Of a stretch of DNA of 64,000 nucleotides, positions 1 through 9,032 are shown piece after piece. Made by a program: the position numbers and the translations under genes. The notes beneath the pieces were generated by a model. That model searched no databases and was not told the DNA's origin. It saw only the letters and a list, made by a program, of their open reading frames with translations. The stretch is from Pseudomonas sp. TCU-HL1 (lineage in GTDB: Bacteria; Pseudomonadota; Gammaproteobacteria; Pseudomonadales; Pseudomonadaceae). Positions within the stretch are counted from its first letter, which is position 1; every line of letters begins with the position of its first letter. The stretch spans positions 4,464,001 through 4,528,000 of the forward strand of contig NZ_CP015992.1 in the NCBI RefSeq assembly GCF_001708505.1, written 5' to 3'.

Positions 1-411
1 GATCTGAAGCAGCGGGTGCTGGAGCTGACCGACGGCCAGGGGGCGGATCTGTGCATGGACACGGTGGGCGGCGAAGCCTTCAACAGTATGTCGCGCTGCA
101 TGAGACATGACGGCAGGCTGTTGATTGTCGGCTTCGCCAGCGGACAAATTCCGCAGATACCGGCCAACCTGCTGTTGCTGAAAAACTTCCAGGTGGCCGG
201 CATCTTCTGGTGGCCTGCCGTGCAACGCAATCCAGCGCAGCACCAGGCCAGCTTCAGGCACCTATCGGAACTTTACAGGGCGGGCAAACTGAGGCCGCTG
301 ATTGCGCAGACCTACCCCTTGGAGAAGACTCCGGATGCCCTCAAGATGGTATTGTCGCGCAACCTGACCGGCAAACTGGTTATTACGCCGACCGCCGAGC
401 CACGCAACTAG
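1..411 (+). CDS. Zinc-free MDR oxidoreductase, C-terminal part (cut by window edge)
   Basis: The frame is open from base 1, so this is the C-terminal ~136 residues of a longer protein. It reads as the Rossmann and C-terminal part of a medium-chain dehydrogenase/reductase of the NADPH:quinone oxidoreductase group: the stretch around GADLCMDTVGGEAF, then GRLLIVGFASG and a C-terminal LTGKLVI. In this family the enzyme reduces C=C or quinone groups, or oxidises alcohols, with NAD(P)H. The part that would tell whether zinc ligands exist lies outside the window, so the substrate cannot be named. The next gene is convergent, on the minus strand, with 28 bp between the stops. Confidence 0.8.
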   Translation, partial: DLKQRVLELTDGQGADLCMDTVGGEAFNSMSRCMRHDGRLLIVGFASGQIPQIPANLLLLKNFQVAGIFWWPAVQRNPAQHQASFRHLSELYRAGKLRPLIAQTYPLEKTPDALKMVLSRNLTGKLVITPTAEPRN

Positions 412-439
412 AACCAGTCGTCCCGGTCGCCAACCCCGC

Positions 440-967
440 TTAACTGGGTTGTTCTGTCGCCATCTGCCGGTGCCGATAGACGGGATCGGCCGGGAAGCGG
501 GAACCGCGCATGAACCCGTCGAGAGGGATCGGCGCCTGCGCGTCGGCCCAGGCTTCAACCTTGTGCCAGTCCAGCACCACGGTGCGCTCATCAATCTTCC
601 ATTCGCCATTGCGCCGGGACAGTCGATCCAGATAACGGGCGCCCATTACATCGGCCAACTGCGGACTGCCCTTGCGCACAAGGGTCGCCATGACCTGCGA
701 CTCCGATTGGGCGGTATCCCCGTGAACCTCAATTAGCACGTTGGTGATTGAATGCGTGGTCGCTAGGTTGGCAGCTGTCAGGCGTGCAGATACAAAACGG
801 GCAAAGTCGCTACCGGATCCCCGCCAGTAACCATGATCATCATAGGCATCGTCATGGTAGACGGAGCGGATCAGCTCCTCATCGCAGCGATCCACACCAC
901 GGCAGTAACGGATCAGCACTTCATAAATCGCCTGCTTGTCCAGCAGCACCTGCATGTCGTTGTTCAT
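440..967 (-). CDS. SnoaL-like (NTF2-fold) protein, possible dehydratase/isomerase
   Basis: A 175-residue protein with the opening typical of SnoaL_4 domains (AIYEVLIRYCRGVDRCDEELI then YHDDAYDDHG), a fold shared by ketosteroid isomerases, scytalone dehydratase and bile-acid dehydratases. The acid-rich DDAYDDHG segment and the later H residues would line the pocket. It is divergent from a second SnoaL-like gene at 1216, and the 16-bp inverted repeat at 1084-1099 lies between them, so both are probably controlled together. By context it acts on a terpenoid or steroid ring intermediate; the reaction itself cannot be read from the sequence. Confidence 0.8.
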   Translation of the reverse strand: MNNDMQVLLDKQAIYEVLIRYCRGVDRCDEELIRSVYHDDAYDDHGYWRGSGSDFARFVSARLTAANLATTHSITNVLIEVHGDTAQSESQVMATLVRKGSPQLADVMGARYLDRLSRRNGEWKIDERTVVLDWHKVEAWADAQAPIPLDGFMRGSRFPADPVYRHRQMATEQPS

Positions 968-1083
968 CTATCAACCCTTACTGTCACTGTGATCCCGGCC
1001 ATAAGCCAACGCTCGGACAGCCCGAACGGCTTACAGCGACACTTGTAGCTAACGACTTAGCATCGTTCATCCGAAAGCATCAA

Positions 1084-1099
1084 TCAACACAATTGTTGA
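1084..1099. promoter_or_regulatory. Operator-like inverted repeat, site 1 of 5
   Basis: TCAACACAATTGTTGA has 6-bp arms (TCAACA/TGTTGA). The same TCAAC-N6-GTTGA pattern recurs at 15124, 16079, 16111 and 17179, each time upstream of a catabolic gene. Here it lies between the divergent SnoaL-like genes. A 16-bp palindrome suits a TetR-type repressor dimer. Confidence 0.75.
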
Positions 1100-1215
1100 C
1101 ACAAGTAAAACAGGAATGCTACTGATAGCCACACCACACAAGAGGTGGGCTAGGCCGAGCGACATTAGGCAAGCTGGCGATCGGATCAGCCAATCCAAGT
1201 CACAGGAGTAGCACA

Positions 1216-1632
1216 GTGAACACAGCCAACAACCTGCTCGAACGCAATAAGGAGTTGGTGCGCCACTTCCTGAGGGTCTTCTCGTCCGGCGATGTGACCG
1301 ACATTCTCGACTGCCTGGACGATGAATGTACCTGGTGGATATCCGGCAACATACCCGGCATTTCAGGCAGCTACAGCAAACAACAGATGGGCGAGCTACT
1401 GGCTGGCATCGTCACCGTCTACAAGCAAGGCGCCCTGCCCATCACCCCCGGTGGCATGACCGCCGAAGGCAATCGTGTCGCGGTGGAAGCCGAGTCTTGC
1501 TCGGAACTGAACAATGGACGGGTGTTCAAGAACACCTATCACTTCCTGTTCGAAACGGACGGCAAGCGCATCACCGGCATACGGGAATACAGCGACACGC
1601 TGCACATGTACGAAACCTTCATCGTCGAGTAG
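1216..1632 (+). CDS. SnoaL-like / ketosteroid-isomerase-like NTF2-fold protein
   Basis: A 138-residue protein with the small cone-shaped NTF2 fold pattern: an N-terminal helix pair (ERNKELVRHFLRVFSSGD), then ILDCLDDECTWWISG, and a C-terminal sheet ending in ITGIREYSDTLHMYETF. Family members are isomerases, cyclases, dehydratases or epoxide hydrolases, and the exact reaction is not visible. The start follows CACAGGAGTAGCACAGTG, where AGGAG places translation at the GTG at 1216. The SDR gene at 1693 follows on the same strand after 60 bp, so the two probably form an operon. Control is likely through the inverted repeat at 1084. Confidence 0.8.
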   Translation: MNTANNLLERNKELVRHFLRVFSSGDVTDILDCLDDECTWWISGNIPGISGSYSKQQMGELLAGIVTVYKQGALPITPGGMTAEGNRVAVEAESCSELNNGRVFKNTYHFLFETDGKRITGIREYSDTLHMYETFIVE

Positions 1633-1692
1633 ATCAGAGCCCTCACCAGCATCGCAGGGCTGCCCCTGCACAACACAACAAGAGGAAGAACC

Positions 1693-2439
1693 GTGGGTAG
1701 ACTAACAGGCAAAGTGGCGTTGATTACCGGAGCTGCCAGGGGCATGGGCGAGTCCCATGCCAGATGTTTCATTGCGGAAGGCGCCAAGGTGGTGCTGACC
1801 GATCTGTCGGAAGAAGCCGGCCAGGCCCTGGCCGATGAACTGGGCGGCAATGCGCTGTTCCTCAGACACGACGTCACCAGCGCCAACTCCTGGGCAGAGG
1901 TGGTGGCGAAGGCCGAATCCGCGTTCGGCCCACTCACGGTGCTAGTCAACAATGCAGGCATACTCGGCCCGGTTGCTAACACCCTGGCCCTCAACGAGGC
2001 CGACTACCTGAAGGTCTGCGACGTCAACCAGCACTCGGTGTTCCTGGGAATGCGGGCCGTTCTGCCGTCCATGCTCAAGGCCGGCATCGGCTCAATTGTG
2101 AACATTTCCTCGATTGCGGGCATGGCCGCCAACTATGGCTTCCCGAATCTGGCCTATGTGGCCAGCAAGTTCGCAGTACGTGGCATGACCAAGGCCACAG
2201 CGATTGAATACGGCCCGAAAAAGATCCGCGTCAACTCAGTACACCCCGGCTTCATTCAGACGCCGATGATGGTCGAGGCGACCGATGAGAGCGGCGGGGA
2301 TGCGCTGGGCCTGATTCCGCTGGGCCGTATAGCCGATCCCAAAGAGGTCTCCAACCTGGTGCTGTTTCTTGCCTCGGACGAGTCCTCCTACATCACCGGC
2401 AGTGAACACCTAGTTGACGCCGGGATGCTGGCTCAGTAA
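1693..2439 (+). CDS. Short-chain dehydrogenase/reductase, hydroxysteroid-dehydrogenase-like
   Basis: A 248-residue classical SDR, the usual length. It has the NAD(P) motif TGAARGMG near residue 12, an acidic residue after strand 2 (LTDLSEE) that favours NAD, NNAG, the catalytic Ser in NISSIAG, and YVASK with the catalytic Tyr and Lys. The N-terminal GRLTGKVALITGAARGMGESH resembles 3-alpha/20-beta-hydroxysteroid dehydrogenases, so it probably oxidises an alicyclic secondary alcohol. It starts with GTG behind AGAGGAAG. Co-transcription with the SnoaL-like gene at 1216 is likely. Confidence 0.88.
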   Translation: MGRLTGKVALITGAARGMGESHARCFIAEGAKVVLTDLSEEAGQALADELGGNALFLRHDVTSANSWAEVVAKAESAFGPLTVLVNNAGILGPVANTLALNEADYLKVCDVNQHSVFLGMRAVLPSMLKAGIGSIVNISSIAGMAANYGFPNLAYVASKFAVRGMTKATAIEYGPKKIRVNSVHPGFIQTPMMVEATDESGGDALGLIPLGRIADPKEVSNLVLFLASDESSYITGSEHLVDAGMLAQ

Positions 2440-2660
2440 CCAGCCCATCCTTGCAGATCAAAGCAGTCGTGCTTAGGATTTCTTTGCCAAGCTCGAAGCG
2501 TCAACAGCCCCTCGCGGCGCCCCAACTCGAGCGCTGCGAAGGGCTCAAAGCCGCGTGACTGGATCCGTGGCTGGCCAGCTGATTGCCCACGGCTCCCTGC
2601 TTCATTGAGCCGCCCGGCTTTCGGCTAATTCCTACAGCAAAGAAGCTGTGAGGCGAGAAA

Positions 2661-3497
2661 ATGCGCAAGATGCGATTCAAGGGCGCCGCGGGCGTCAGCC
2701 TGGCGGCCGATGTCGGCGGCGATCCCGATCGTCAGCCCGTCGTGTTGCTGCATGGCGGGGGACAAACTCGTCACTCGTGGAAGAATACGGCGCAGCGTCT
2801 GGTTGACCGCGGTTATCACACAGTGTCGCTGGACTTGCGAGGCCATGGCGACAGCGACTGGTCGCACGACCAAGACTACAGCCTGGATCTCTTCGTTGCA
2901 GACTTACGCGAGGTACTGGGGACCCTTCGCCGACCACCTGTACTGGTCGGAGCCTCGCTCGGCGGGCTGACTTCGCTACTCGCCATCGGCGAGGCCCGTC
3001 AGCCGGCCCGCGGCCTGGTGCTGGTGGACGTAGTGCCGCGGATCGAGGCCGAGGGTGCAGCGGAGATCCTCCGGTTCATGCAGGCCGCCCCGAATGGCTT
3101 TGAAAACCTACAAGAAGCGGCCGATGCAGTCTCCGCCTACCTTCCCCATCGGCAGCGACCGACCGACTTCGCAGGGCTCGAGCGCAACCTGCGTCTGTGC
3201 GCGGACGGCCGCTACCGCTGGCATTACGATCCGGCGTTCACCTCCCCGGACAACCAACGCACTCGGCACGCCGAGCGTCTCGAAGCTGCTGCCTCCGGGG
3301 TGGGTATACCTACGCTGCTGATCCGTGGCGGCGCCAGCCGGCTGGTCAGTGAGAAGGGGGTAAAGCAGCTACTTGCGCAGATTCCGCACGCACGACTGGC
3401 CAACGTGGCCGGCGCCGACCACATGGTCGCCGGCGACAGCAACGACGCGTTCAACGATGCCTTGTTCGACTTCCTGAGCAACTCGGTAGAGGCTTAG
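2661..3497 (+). CDS. Alpha/beta hydrolase
   Basis: A 278-residue alpha/beta-hydrolase. The oxyanion region is LLHGGGQTRHSW (about residues 29-40), the nucleophile Ser99 sits in GASLGG, and the catalytic His is about residue 254 in GADHMVAG. The acid is probably the Asp in the strand before it. The fold covers esterases, lactonases and C-C bond hydrolases. In a camphor-type cluster a ring-opened lactone or diketone would be a plausible substrate, but this is inference. The gene is preceded by a 220-bp gap, so it may have its own promoter. Confidence 0.85.
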   Translation: MRKMRFKGAAGVSLAADVGGDPDRQPVVLLHGGGQTRHSWKNTAQRLVDRGYHTVSLDLRGHGDSDWSHDQDYSLDLFVADLREVLGTLRRPPVLVGASLGGLTSLLAIGEARQPARGLVLVDVVPRIEAEGAAEILRFMQAAPNGFENLQEAADAVSAYLPHRQRPTDFAGLERNLRLCADGRYRWHYDPAFTSPDNQRTRHAERLEAAASGVGIPTLLIRGGASRLVSEKGVKQLLAQIPHARLANVAGADHMVAGDSNDAFNDALFDFLSNSVEA

Positions 3498-3795
3498 AAA
3501 CCATCCGCAAATAATGTTGATGGTCGGTGCAACCATTCGAAATGACGATGATTGCTGCGGCCAATCGGGAAGGGCAAGGAAGCTTCGCTCACGCTTTTCG
3601 CACGGGCTGTGGACGCTTCACATAGGTAGCCATAGCAACCCGCAGGCCTTGGCTACCATGCTTTCGTAATTTCGTTTCAGCTTGTCATATCGGAACGCCA
3701 CAGCACGGTAATCATTTTGCCCAGTAGTGCGGACCTCGAACTAATTTCACCTCAACCCATACGCCTGACATTTTCAATTTATGCCAGTCCTGGCG
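3498..3795. other. Intergenic stretch, nothing recognised
   Basis: About 300 bases between the alpha/beta hydrolase stop and the decayed LysR gene. I see no reading frame with family features, no strong hairpin and no operator motif shared with the rest of the window. Confidence 0.5.
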
Positions 3796-4416
3796 CTAGG
3801 GCTGCCTCATGCCGCCCCCAAGCAGGAGAGCCTGCTTCGCCTGAGCCATTTCTCGCAGAAAATTCCAGGCTGCCTTCATTCGTGCAATGTCCTTCAGTTC
3901 AATTGGCATCAGCATCCAGAACGTCCGGGTGAACTCAATCTGCTCGCTCAACACTCGTCTCAAGCGCAGATCCGAATCGGCAGAGAATGACGGGAGGATC
4001 GCGATACCGGCCCCTGAGGCGGTGGCCTGCTGCTGCGCGAGAATACTGGTGCTTCGCAATGCAACATGCCGAGGCTTGCCGATTTCATCGAGATAGAGGA
4101 GCTCCTTGCTGTAAAGCAAATCATCGATATAGCTGACAAAAGCATGATCGCGCAGATCCTCCCGATGCCGAATGGGCGGATGCTGCTCCAGATAACTGAC
4201 GGAGGCCTAGAGCTTGAGCACGTAGTCGGTCAGCTTGGTAATGATGAATGGCCCACGCACGGGACGTTCCAAGGTAATCACGATGTCGGCTTCGCGGCGC
4301 GACAGTTGCACGGTCCTAGGCACTGCCAGCAAATCGATCCCCAGGCTCGGATGACGTTGGGTGAATTCGGCCCGGTCGGCGAGCAGCCCTGAAGCCAAGG
4401 CGAAATCAGCAGGCCG
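3796..4416 (-). pseudogene. Decayed LysR-type regulator (substrate-binding domain only)
   Basis: Minus-strand codons from about 4416 to 3796 read as one LysR effector-binding domain. The first part runs from FALASGLLADRAEF to TKLTDYVLKL. A TAG stop stands at 4207-4209 where the family has Tyr in a LKLYAS motif. The same frame then continues as ASVSYLEQHPP to the end (LRSTSILAQQQATASGAGIAILP). The whole N-terminal helix-turn-helix is missing, because the frame abuts the 3' end of the TetR gene. With no DNA-binding domain and a nonsense codon it cannot be a working regulator. It marks an old junction at the left edge of the cam operon. Confidence 0.85.
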
Positions 4417-4429
4417 CGAATAGGCCTGC

Positions 4430-5041
4430 CTACTCCTTTTCAACATTGAAGAGTGCAGCCAGAGTGATCTCGAGCATGGCCCTTTGCAGGGCCAGGTCTT
4501 GGGTGTCCTCGGCCTCTTCCCGGCTGACCGTGTACGTCAGCGAACCCAATGCCCCCATCCACAGCAACTGCGCCGTCTCCCTCGGCGGATACTTCAATAG
4601 CCCGCGCGCATGGAACTGGGCCAGGTCGTCAGCCAAGCCTCGCAGGGTATCGGCGACCAGGCTCGGTGGCTCTCCCGCCATGATCTGCTGGATCACTATG
4701 CGACACATATTCGGCTCTGAGTAAGCAAACTTCAGGAAGGTTGCCCACCCATCGCGAATCCCCTTGAGCGGCCCCTTCTCGTCGGTGCCGTCGTGATAGG
4801 CCTCGGCAACCTGCAGGTAGGTTTCGTCAATCGCAGCCTTGTGCAGCCCCTGCAGATCACCATAGTGGTGATACAACGTTGGCGGCGTTACACCTACCTC
4901 CGCACAGATCGCCCGCATGGTTGCACCGTCGCGTCCCTTGGTGCTCAGCAGGTGCATTGCTGCACGCAGCAAGTCCTGCTTGATATCGCCATTGCTGGGG
5001 TCGATCCGACCTTTTTTTTCCAGAGGGCACGCTGTTGTCAA
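4430..5041 (-). CDS. camR: TetR-family repressor in camR position
   Basis: A 203-residue TetR regulator. The helix-turn-helix lies at about residues 40-62 (MRAICAEVGVTPPTLYHHYGDL), followed by an all-helical ligand domain. It is divergent from camD with 279 bp between, the arrangement known for CamR and camDCAB in P. putida, where camphor lifts repression. The inverted repeat TATATC-ACC-GATATA at 5226-5240 is the likely operator. The family match and position are what I see. That it answers to camphor is inferred from the known operon, so the symbol is tentative. Confidence 0.8.
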   Translation of the reverse strand: MTTACPLEKKGRIDPSNGDIKQDLLRAAMHLLSTKGRDGATMRAICAEVGVTPPTLYHHYGDLQGLHKAAIDETYLQVAEAYHDGTDEKGPLKGIRDGWATFLKFAYSEPNMCRIVIQQIMAGEPPSLVADTLRGLADDLAQFHARGLLKYPPRETAQLLWMGALGSLTYTVSREEAEDTQDLALQRAMLEITLAALFNVEKE

Positions 5042-5225
5042 AGTAAGTCCTCACTGCCGTGTTCGATCCAGGGCGACCCAAGCCACTCGGCTGCTAAACG
5101 CCCCTCCGGAAAACCGGTCCGCACAATACCAGCATGCTTCACAAGTCAAAACCACCCATCAACCAGGCCGTTGAATATTTTTCACCGCGCATGTTGACCA
5201 TCAACGCCATCGTCCATATATTTAC

Positions 5226-5240
5226 TATATCACCGATATA
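5226..5240. promoter_or_regulatory. Candidate CamR operator
   Basis: TATATCACCGATATA is a perfect 6-bp inverted repeat with a 3-bp centre, 81 bp upstream of the camD start and inside the camR/camD divergent promoter region. In P. putida CamR represses both directions from this interval, so one palindrome here could serve both genes. Confidence 0.65.
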
Positions 5241-5320
5241 CAGCTCAACCTGACCCGTTGAGCAACGCGGCTCGGCCTCGCTGGCCCAGGCCCAAAGCAC
5301 AATAAAAACGAGGTGTAACA

Positions 5321-6406
5321 ATGCAATATGCAAGAGCAGCTGTGATGGTCGAGCAAAATCGGGTCGAGACATGGAAAGTCCCGATTTTTGATCCTGCACC
5401 AGGCGGAGCCCTGGTACGCGTGGTCCTCGGTGGCGTGTGCGGCAGTGATGTTCACATTGTTTCCGGCGAAGCAGGCACCATGCCCTTCCCGATCATTCTC
5501 GGCCACGAGGGTGTGGGCCGCATCGAAAAACTCGGGGCCGGCGTCACCACGGATTACGCAGGAGTTCCGGTCAAGCAGGGTGACATGGTGTATTGGGCAC
5601 CCATCGCCCTGTGCCATCGCTGCCACAGTTGCACCGTTCTGGATGAAACCCCCTGCGACAATTCAACCTTTTTTGAGCATGCGGAAAAGCCCAACTGGGG
5701 CAGTTACGCCGACTTTGCCTGTCTGCCCAATGGCATGGCCTTCTACCGCCTGCCCGATCATGCCCAGCCGGAAGCACTGGCCGCACTCGGCTGCGCCCTG
5801 CCAACTGTGCTGCGCGGCTATGACCGCTGCGGCCCCGTCGGCCTGGATGATACTGTCGTCGTCCAAGGTGCTGGCCCGGTCGGACTCGCAGCCGTGCTGG
5901 TTGCTGCAGCATCGGGTGCCAAGGAAATCATTGCCATCGACCACTCGCCGGTTCGCCTCGAAATGGCCCGTAGCCTCGGCGCGACCGAGACCATTTCGCT
6001 CAAGGACACAACGCGGGAAGAACGACAACGTATTGTCAGCGATCGCTTCGGCAAGCGTGGCGCCAGCGTGGTGGTGGAAGCGGCCGGCGCCCTGCCGGCA
6101 TTTCCCGAGGGCGTGGATCTGACCGGCAACCATGGTCGCTACATCATTCTCGGCCTGTGGGGCGCGATCGGTACTCAACCCATCGCCCCCCGCGACCTGA
6201 CCATCAAGAACATGCATGTTTCCGGGGCTACCTTCGCCAAGCCCAAGCACTTCTATCAGGCGATGCACTTTGCCGCCCGGATGCAGGGCCGCTATCCATT
6301 GGCCGACCTGATCACGCAGCGCTTTTCCATCAATGATGCCAACAAGGCGCTTGAACTGGTCAAGACAGGTGCACTGATCAAGCCCGTGATCGATCCGACG
6401 CTCTAG
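5321..6406 (+). CDS. camD: 5-exo-hydroxycamphor dehydrogenase
   Basis: A 361-residue zinc-dependent medium-chain alcohol dehydrogenase that reads almost identically to the P. putida enzyme (MQYARAAVMVEQNRVETW at the N-terminus). It oxidises 5-exo-hydroxycamphor, the P450cam product, to 2,5-diketocamphane with NAD. Catalytic zinc ligands are in GGVCGSD and GHEG. The structural zinc cysteines are in ALCHRCHSCTVLDETPC, and the NAD motif GAGPVGLAA follows. AGGTG precedes the ATG. It is the first gene of camDCAB, with 26 bp to camC. Confidence 0.96.
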   Translation: MQYARAAVMVEQNRVETWKVPIFDPAPGGALVRVVLGGVCGSDVHIVSGEAGTMPFPIILGHEGVGRIEKLGAGVTTDYAGVPVKQGDMVYWAPIALCHRCHSCTVLDETPCDNSTFFEHAEKPNWGSYADFACLPNGMAFYRLPDHAQPEALAALGCALPTVLRGYDRCGPVGLDDTVVVQGAGPVGLAAVLVAAASGAKEIIAIDHSPVRLEMARSLGATETISLKDTTREERQRIVSDRFGKRGASVVVEAAGALPAFPEGVDLTGNHGRYIILGLWGAIGTQPIAPRDLTIKNMHVSGATFAKPKHFYQAMHFAARMQGRYPLADLITQRFSINDANKALELVKTGALIKPVIDPTL

Positions 6407-6432
6407 CCGCCCCCTTTTTCCGGAGAACAAAA

Positions 6433-7680
6433 ATGAGTACTGAAGCCATACAGAGCAATGCCAATCTTGCGCCCCTGCCGCCCCATGTACCTGAGCACCT
6501 GGTTTTTGACTTCGACATGTACAACCCACCGAACATATCGGAAGGCGTGCAGAAAGCCTGGGCGACTCTGCAGGGACCGAATGTACCGAATATTGTATGG
6601 ACTCGATGCAATGGCGGGCACTGGATTGCCACCCGGGGACGATTGATCCGTGAGGCCTTCGAAGATCCCGCACACTTTTCGAGCGAGTGTCCGTTCATTC
6701 CCCGCGAAGCGGGCGAGGCCTACGACTTCATTCCCACTTCGATGGATCCGCCGGAGCAGCGCCAGTTCCGCGCCCTAGCCAGCAGCGTGGTGGGTATGCC
6801 GGTAGTGGATAAAATGGAAGGTCATATCAGGGAGCTGGCGTGCTCACTGATCGACAACATCCGCCTTCAGGGTCACTGCAACTTTACCGAAGATTTTGCC
6901 GAGCCCTTCCCGATTCGGATCTTCATGCTGCTCGCGGGGCTGCCGGATAAAGACATTCCGCATCTGAAATACCTCTCGGATCAGATGACTCGCCCGGATG
7001 GCAGCATGACCTTTGCTGAAGCCAGAGACGCGCTCTATGAGTATCTGATGCCAATCATCGCAGAGCGCAAACTGAAGCCTTGTACTGACGCCATAAGCGT
7101 AATCGCCAATGGCCAGGTCAACGGGCGCCCAATCACCAGCGACGAAGCCAAGAAAATGTGTGGTCTGCTGCTGGTTGGTGGCTTGGATACCGTAGTCAAT
7201 TTCCTCAGCTTCTGCATGGAGTTTCTGGCCAAAAGCCCAGAGCACCGCAAAGAGTTGATCGAGCATCCAGAGCGCATTCCGGCTGCCACCGAGGAACTGC
7301 TCCGACGCTTTTCGCTAGTAGCTGATGGCCGAATTCTCAAGTCCGACCTTGAATTCCATGGCGTGCTACTAAAGAAGGGCGATCAGATCCTCCTGCCGCA
7401 ACTGCTGTCGGGCCTGGATGAGCGTGAGAACGCCTGCCCGATGCACGTCGACTTCGGCCGCCAGAAGGTATCGCATACGACATTTGGTCACGGCAGTCAT
7501 CTGTGCCTTGGCCAGCATCTAGCCCGCCGCGAAATCGTCACCACCCTACGGGAATGGCTAGCCAGGATTCCTGACTTTGCCATTGCCCCGGGCGCGCAGG
7601 TGCGCCACCAGAGTGGCATTGTCAGCGGCGTGCATGCACTCCCGCTGGTCTGGGATCCGGCCACTACCAAAGCGGTATAA
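6433..7680 (+). CDS. camC: Cytochrome P450cam, camphor 5-exo-monooxygenase (CYP101A)
   Basis: 415 residues, the same length as P. putida P450cam and very similar throughout. Using the standard numbering without Met1, Tyr96 (GEAYDFIP) that hydrogen-bonds camphor is present, as are Asp251/Thr252 in GGLDTVVNF for O2 activation and Cys357 in FGHGSHLCLG for the haem. The enzyme hydroxylates camphor at C5-exo with electrons from putidaredoxin. CGGAGAA precedes the ATG. Substitutions against the well-known protein are scattered and mostly conservative, as expected of an orthologue from another strain. Confidence 0.97.
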   Translation: MSTEAIQSNANLAPLPPHVPEHLVFDFDMYNPPNISEGVQKAWATLQGPNVPNIVWTRCNGGHWIATRGRLIREAFEDPAHFSSECPFIPREAGEAYDFIPTSMDPPEQRQFRALASSVVGMPVVDKMEGHIRELACSLIDNIRLQGHCNFTEDFAEPFPIRIFMLLAGLPDKDIPHLKYLSDQMTRPDGSMTFAEARDALYEYLMPIIAERKLKPCTDAISVIANGQVNGRPITSDEAKKMCGLLLVGGLDTVVNFLSFCMEFLAKSPEHRKELIEHPERIPAATEELLRRFSLVADGRILKSDLEFHGVLLKKGDQILLPQLLSGLDERENACPMHVDFGRQKVSHTTFGHGSHLCLGQHLARREIVTTLREWLARIPDFAIAPGAQVRHQSGIVSGVHALPLVWDPATTKAV

Positions 7681-7699
7681 ACACGTGGGGGTGGGTGCA

Positions 7700-8968
7700 G
7701 TGAACGCAAACAAAAATCTGGTCATCGTCGGTGCTGGCCACGCAGGGGTTGAGGTTGCTTTTAGCCTGCGCGCCAACGGCTGGGAAGGTAATATCTGGCT
7801 GGTGGGGGATGCAGCAGTTATTCCCCATCACCTGCCGCCCTTGTCCAAAGCCTATCTGGCTGGCAAGTCCACACCGGAAAGCCTGTACCTGAGAACCCCG
7901 GATGCCTACGCGGCGCAGAACATCCAATTGCTCAGCGGCACGCAGGTAACGGCGATCAACCGCAACCGACGGCAGGTCAGCCTGTCGGATGGCCAGGTAC
8001 TGGACTACGAGCGGCTGGTGTTGGCTACTGGCGGACGTCCGAGGCTGCTACCGGTAGCCAGTGGCGCAGCCGGCAAGGCGGCCAACTTTCGATACCTACG
8101 CACACTCGAGGATGCCGAGTGTATCCGCCAACAGCTGATTCCCGGCAATCGCCTGGTAGTGATTGGCGGCGGCTATGTCGGCCTTGAAGTGGCTGCAACC
8201 GCCATTAAGGCGAACGTGCAGGTCACCCTGCTCGACACGACAGACCGCGTTCTCGCGCGAGTTACCGCTCCGCCGGTTTCGGCCTTTTACGAACGCCTGC
8301 ACCGTGACGCCGGCGTTGACATACGAACCGGCATGCAAGTGTGCGGATTTGAGATGTCAGCCGACCAGCAGAAAGTGACCGCCGTACTGTGTGAGGACGG
8401 CACGCGACTGGCAGCAGATCTGATAGTTGCCGGGATTGGTCTAATCCCGAACTGTGAGCTGGCCAGTGCGGCCGGGCTGCTGGTAGATAACGGTATCGTG
8501 GTCAACGAGCAGATGCAGACCTCTGATCCCGTGATCATGGCGATCGGCGACTGCGCCCGGTTTCACAGCCAGATCTATGGCCGCTGGGTACGTATCGAGT
8601 CGGTGCCCAATGCATTGGAGCAGGCGCGGAAAGTTGCCGCTATCGTCTGCGGCAAGCCAACGCGCAACGAGACTGCCCCTTGGTTCTGGTCCGACCAGTA
8701 TGAAGTCGGATTGAAAATGGTTGGGCTGTCCGAGGGATACGATCGGATCATTATACGGGGCTCTTTGGAACAGCCCGACTTCAGCGTTTTCTACCTGCAG
8801 GGGGACCGAGTGCTGGCGGTTGATACGGTGAACCGTCCGGTGGAATTCAACCTCTCAAAGCAGATCATCACGGATCGACTTCCGGTTGAACCAAACCTAC
8901 TGGATGACGAAAGCGTGCCGCTGAAAGAAATAATTGCGACAGCCAACACTGAATTGAATAGGGCCTGA
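7700..8968 (+). CDS. camA: Putidaredoxin reductase, NADH-dependent
   Basis: 422 residues from a GTG at 7700, which gives MNANKNLVIVGAGHAGVEVA and matches the length and rare GTG start of the P. putida enzyme. A longer upstream frame from 7577 overlaps camC and is rejected. It has FAD motif GAGHAGVEVA, NAD motif GGGYVGLEVA, and the second FAD motif around MAIGDCARF. It passes electrons from NADH to putidaredoxin. Its GTG lies 20 bp after the camC stop, so translation is probably coupled or weak, which would keep reductase low relative to the P450. Confidence 0.96.
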   Translation: MNANKNLVIVGAGHAGVEVAFSLRANGWEGNIWLVGDAAVIPHHLPPLSKAYLAGKSTPESLYLRTPDAYAAQNIQLLSGTQVTAINRNRRQVSLSDGQVLDYERLVLATGGRPRLLPVASGAAGKAANFRYLRTLEDAECIRQQLIPGNRLVVIGGGYVGLEVAATAIKANVQVTLLDTTDRVLARVTAPPVSAFYERLHRDAGVDIRTGMQVCGFEMSADQQKVTAVLCEDGTRLAADLIVAGIGLIPNCELASAAGLLVDNGIVVNEQMQTSDPVIMAIGDCARFHSQIYGRWVRIESVPNALEQARKVAAIVCGKPTRNETAPWFWSDQYEVGLKMVGLSEGYDRIIIRGSLEQPDFSVFYLQGDRVLAVDTVNRPVEFNLSKQIITDRLPVEPNLLDDESVPLKEIIATANTELNRA

Positions 8969-9032
8969 AATTTTCCCGCGATCGGTACCCGCTATAGATC
9001 GCCGTTTTTGCCCCAAGAGTGCGAGGATAAAA

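Noticed and set aside
5190..5206. GTTGACCATCAAC near camR as a sixth operator
   Set aside because: The half sites are in the opposite order and 3 bp apart, so it does not match the TCAAC-N6-GTTGA pattern.
7577..8968. Longer putidaredoxin reductase frame
   Set aside because: The extra 41 residues overlap camC in another frame and are not enzyme-like; GTG 7700 gives the known length.
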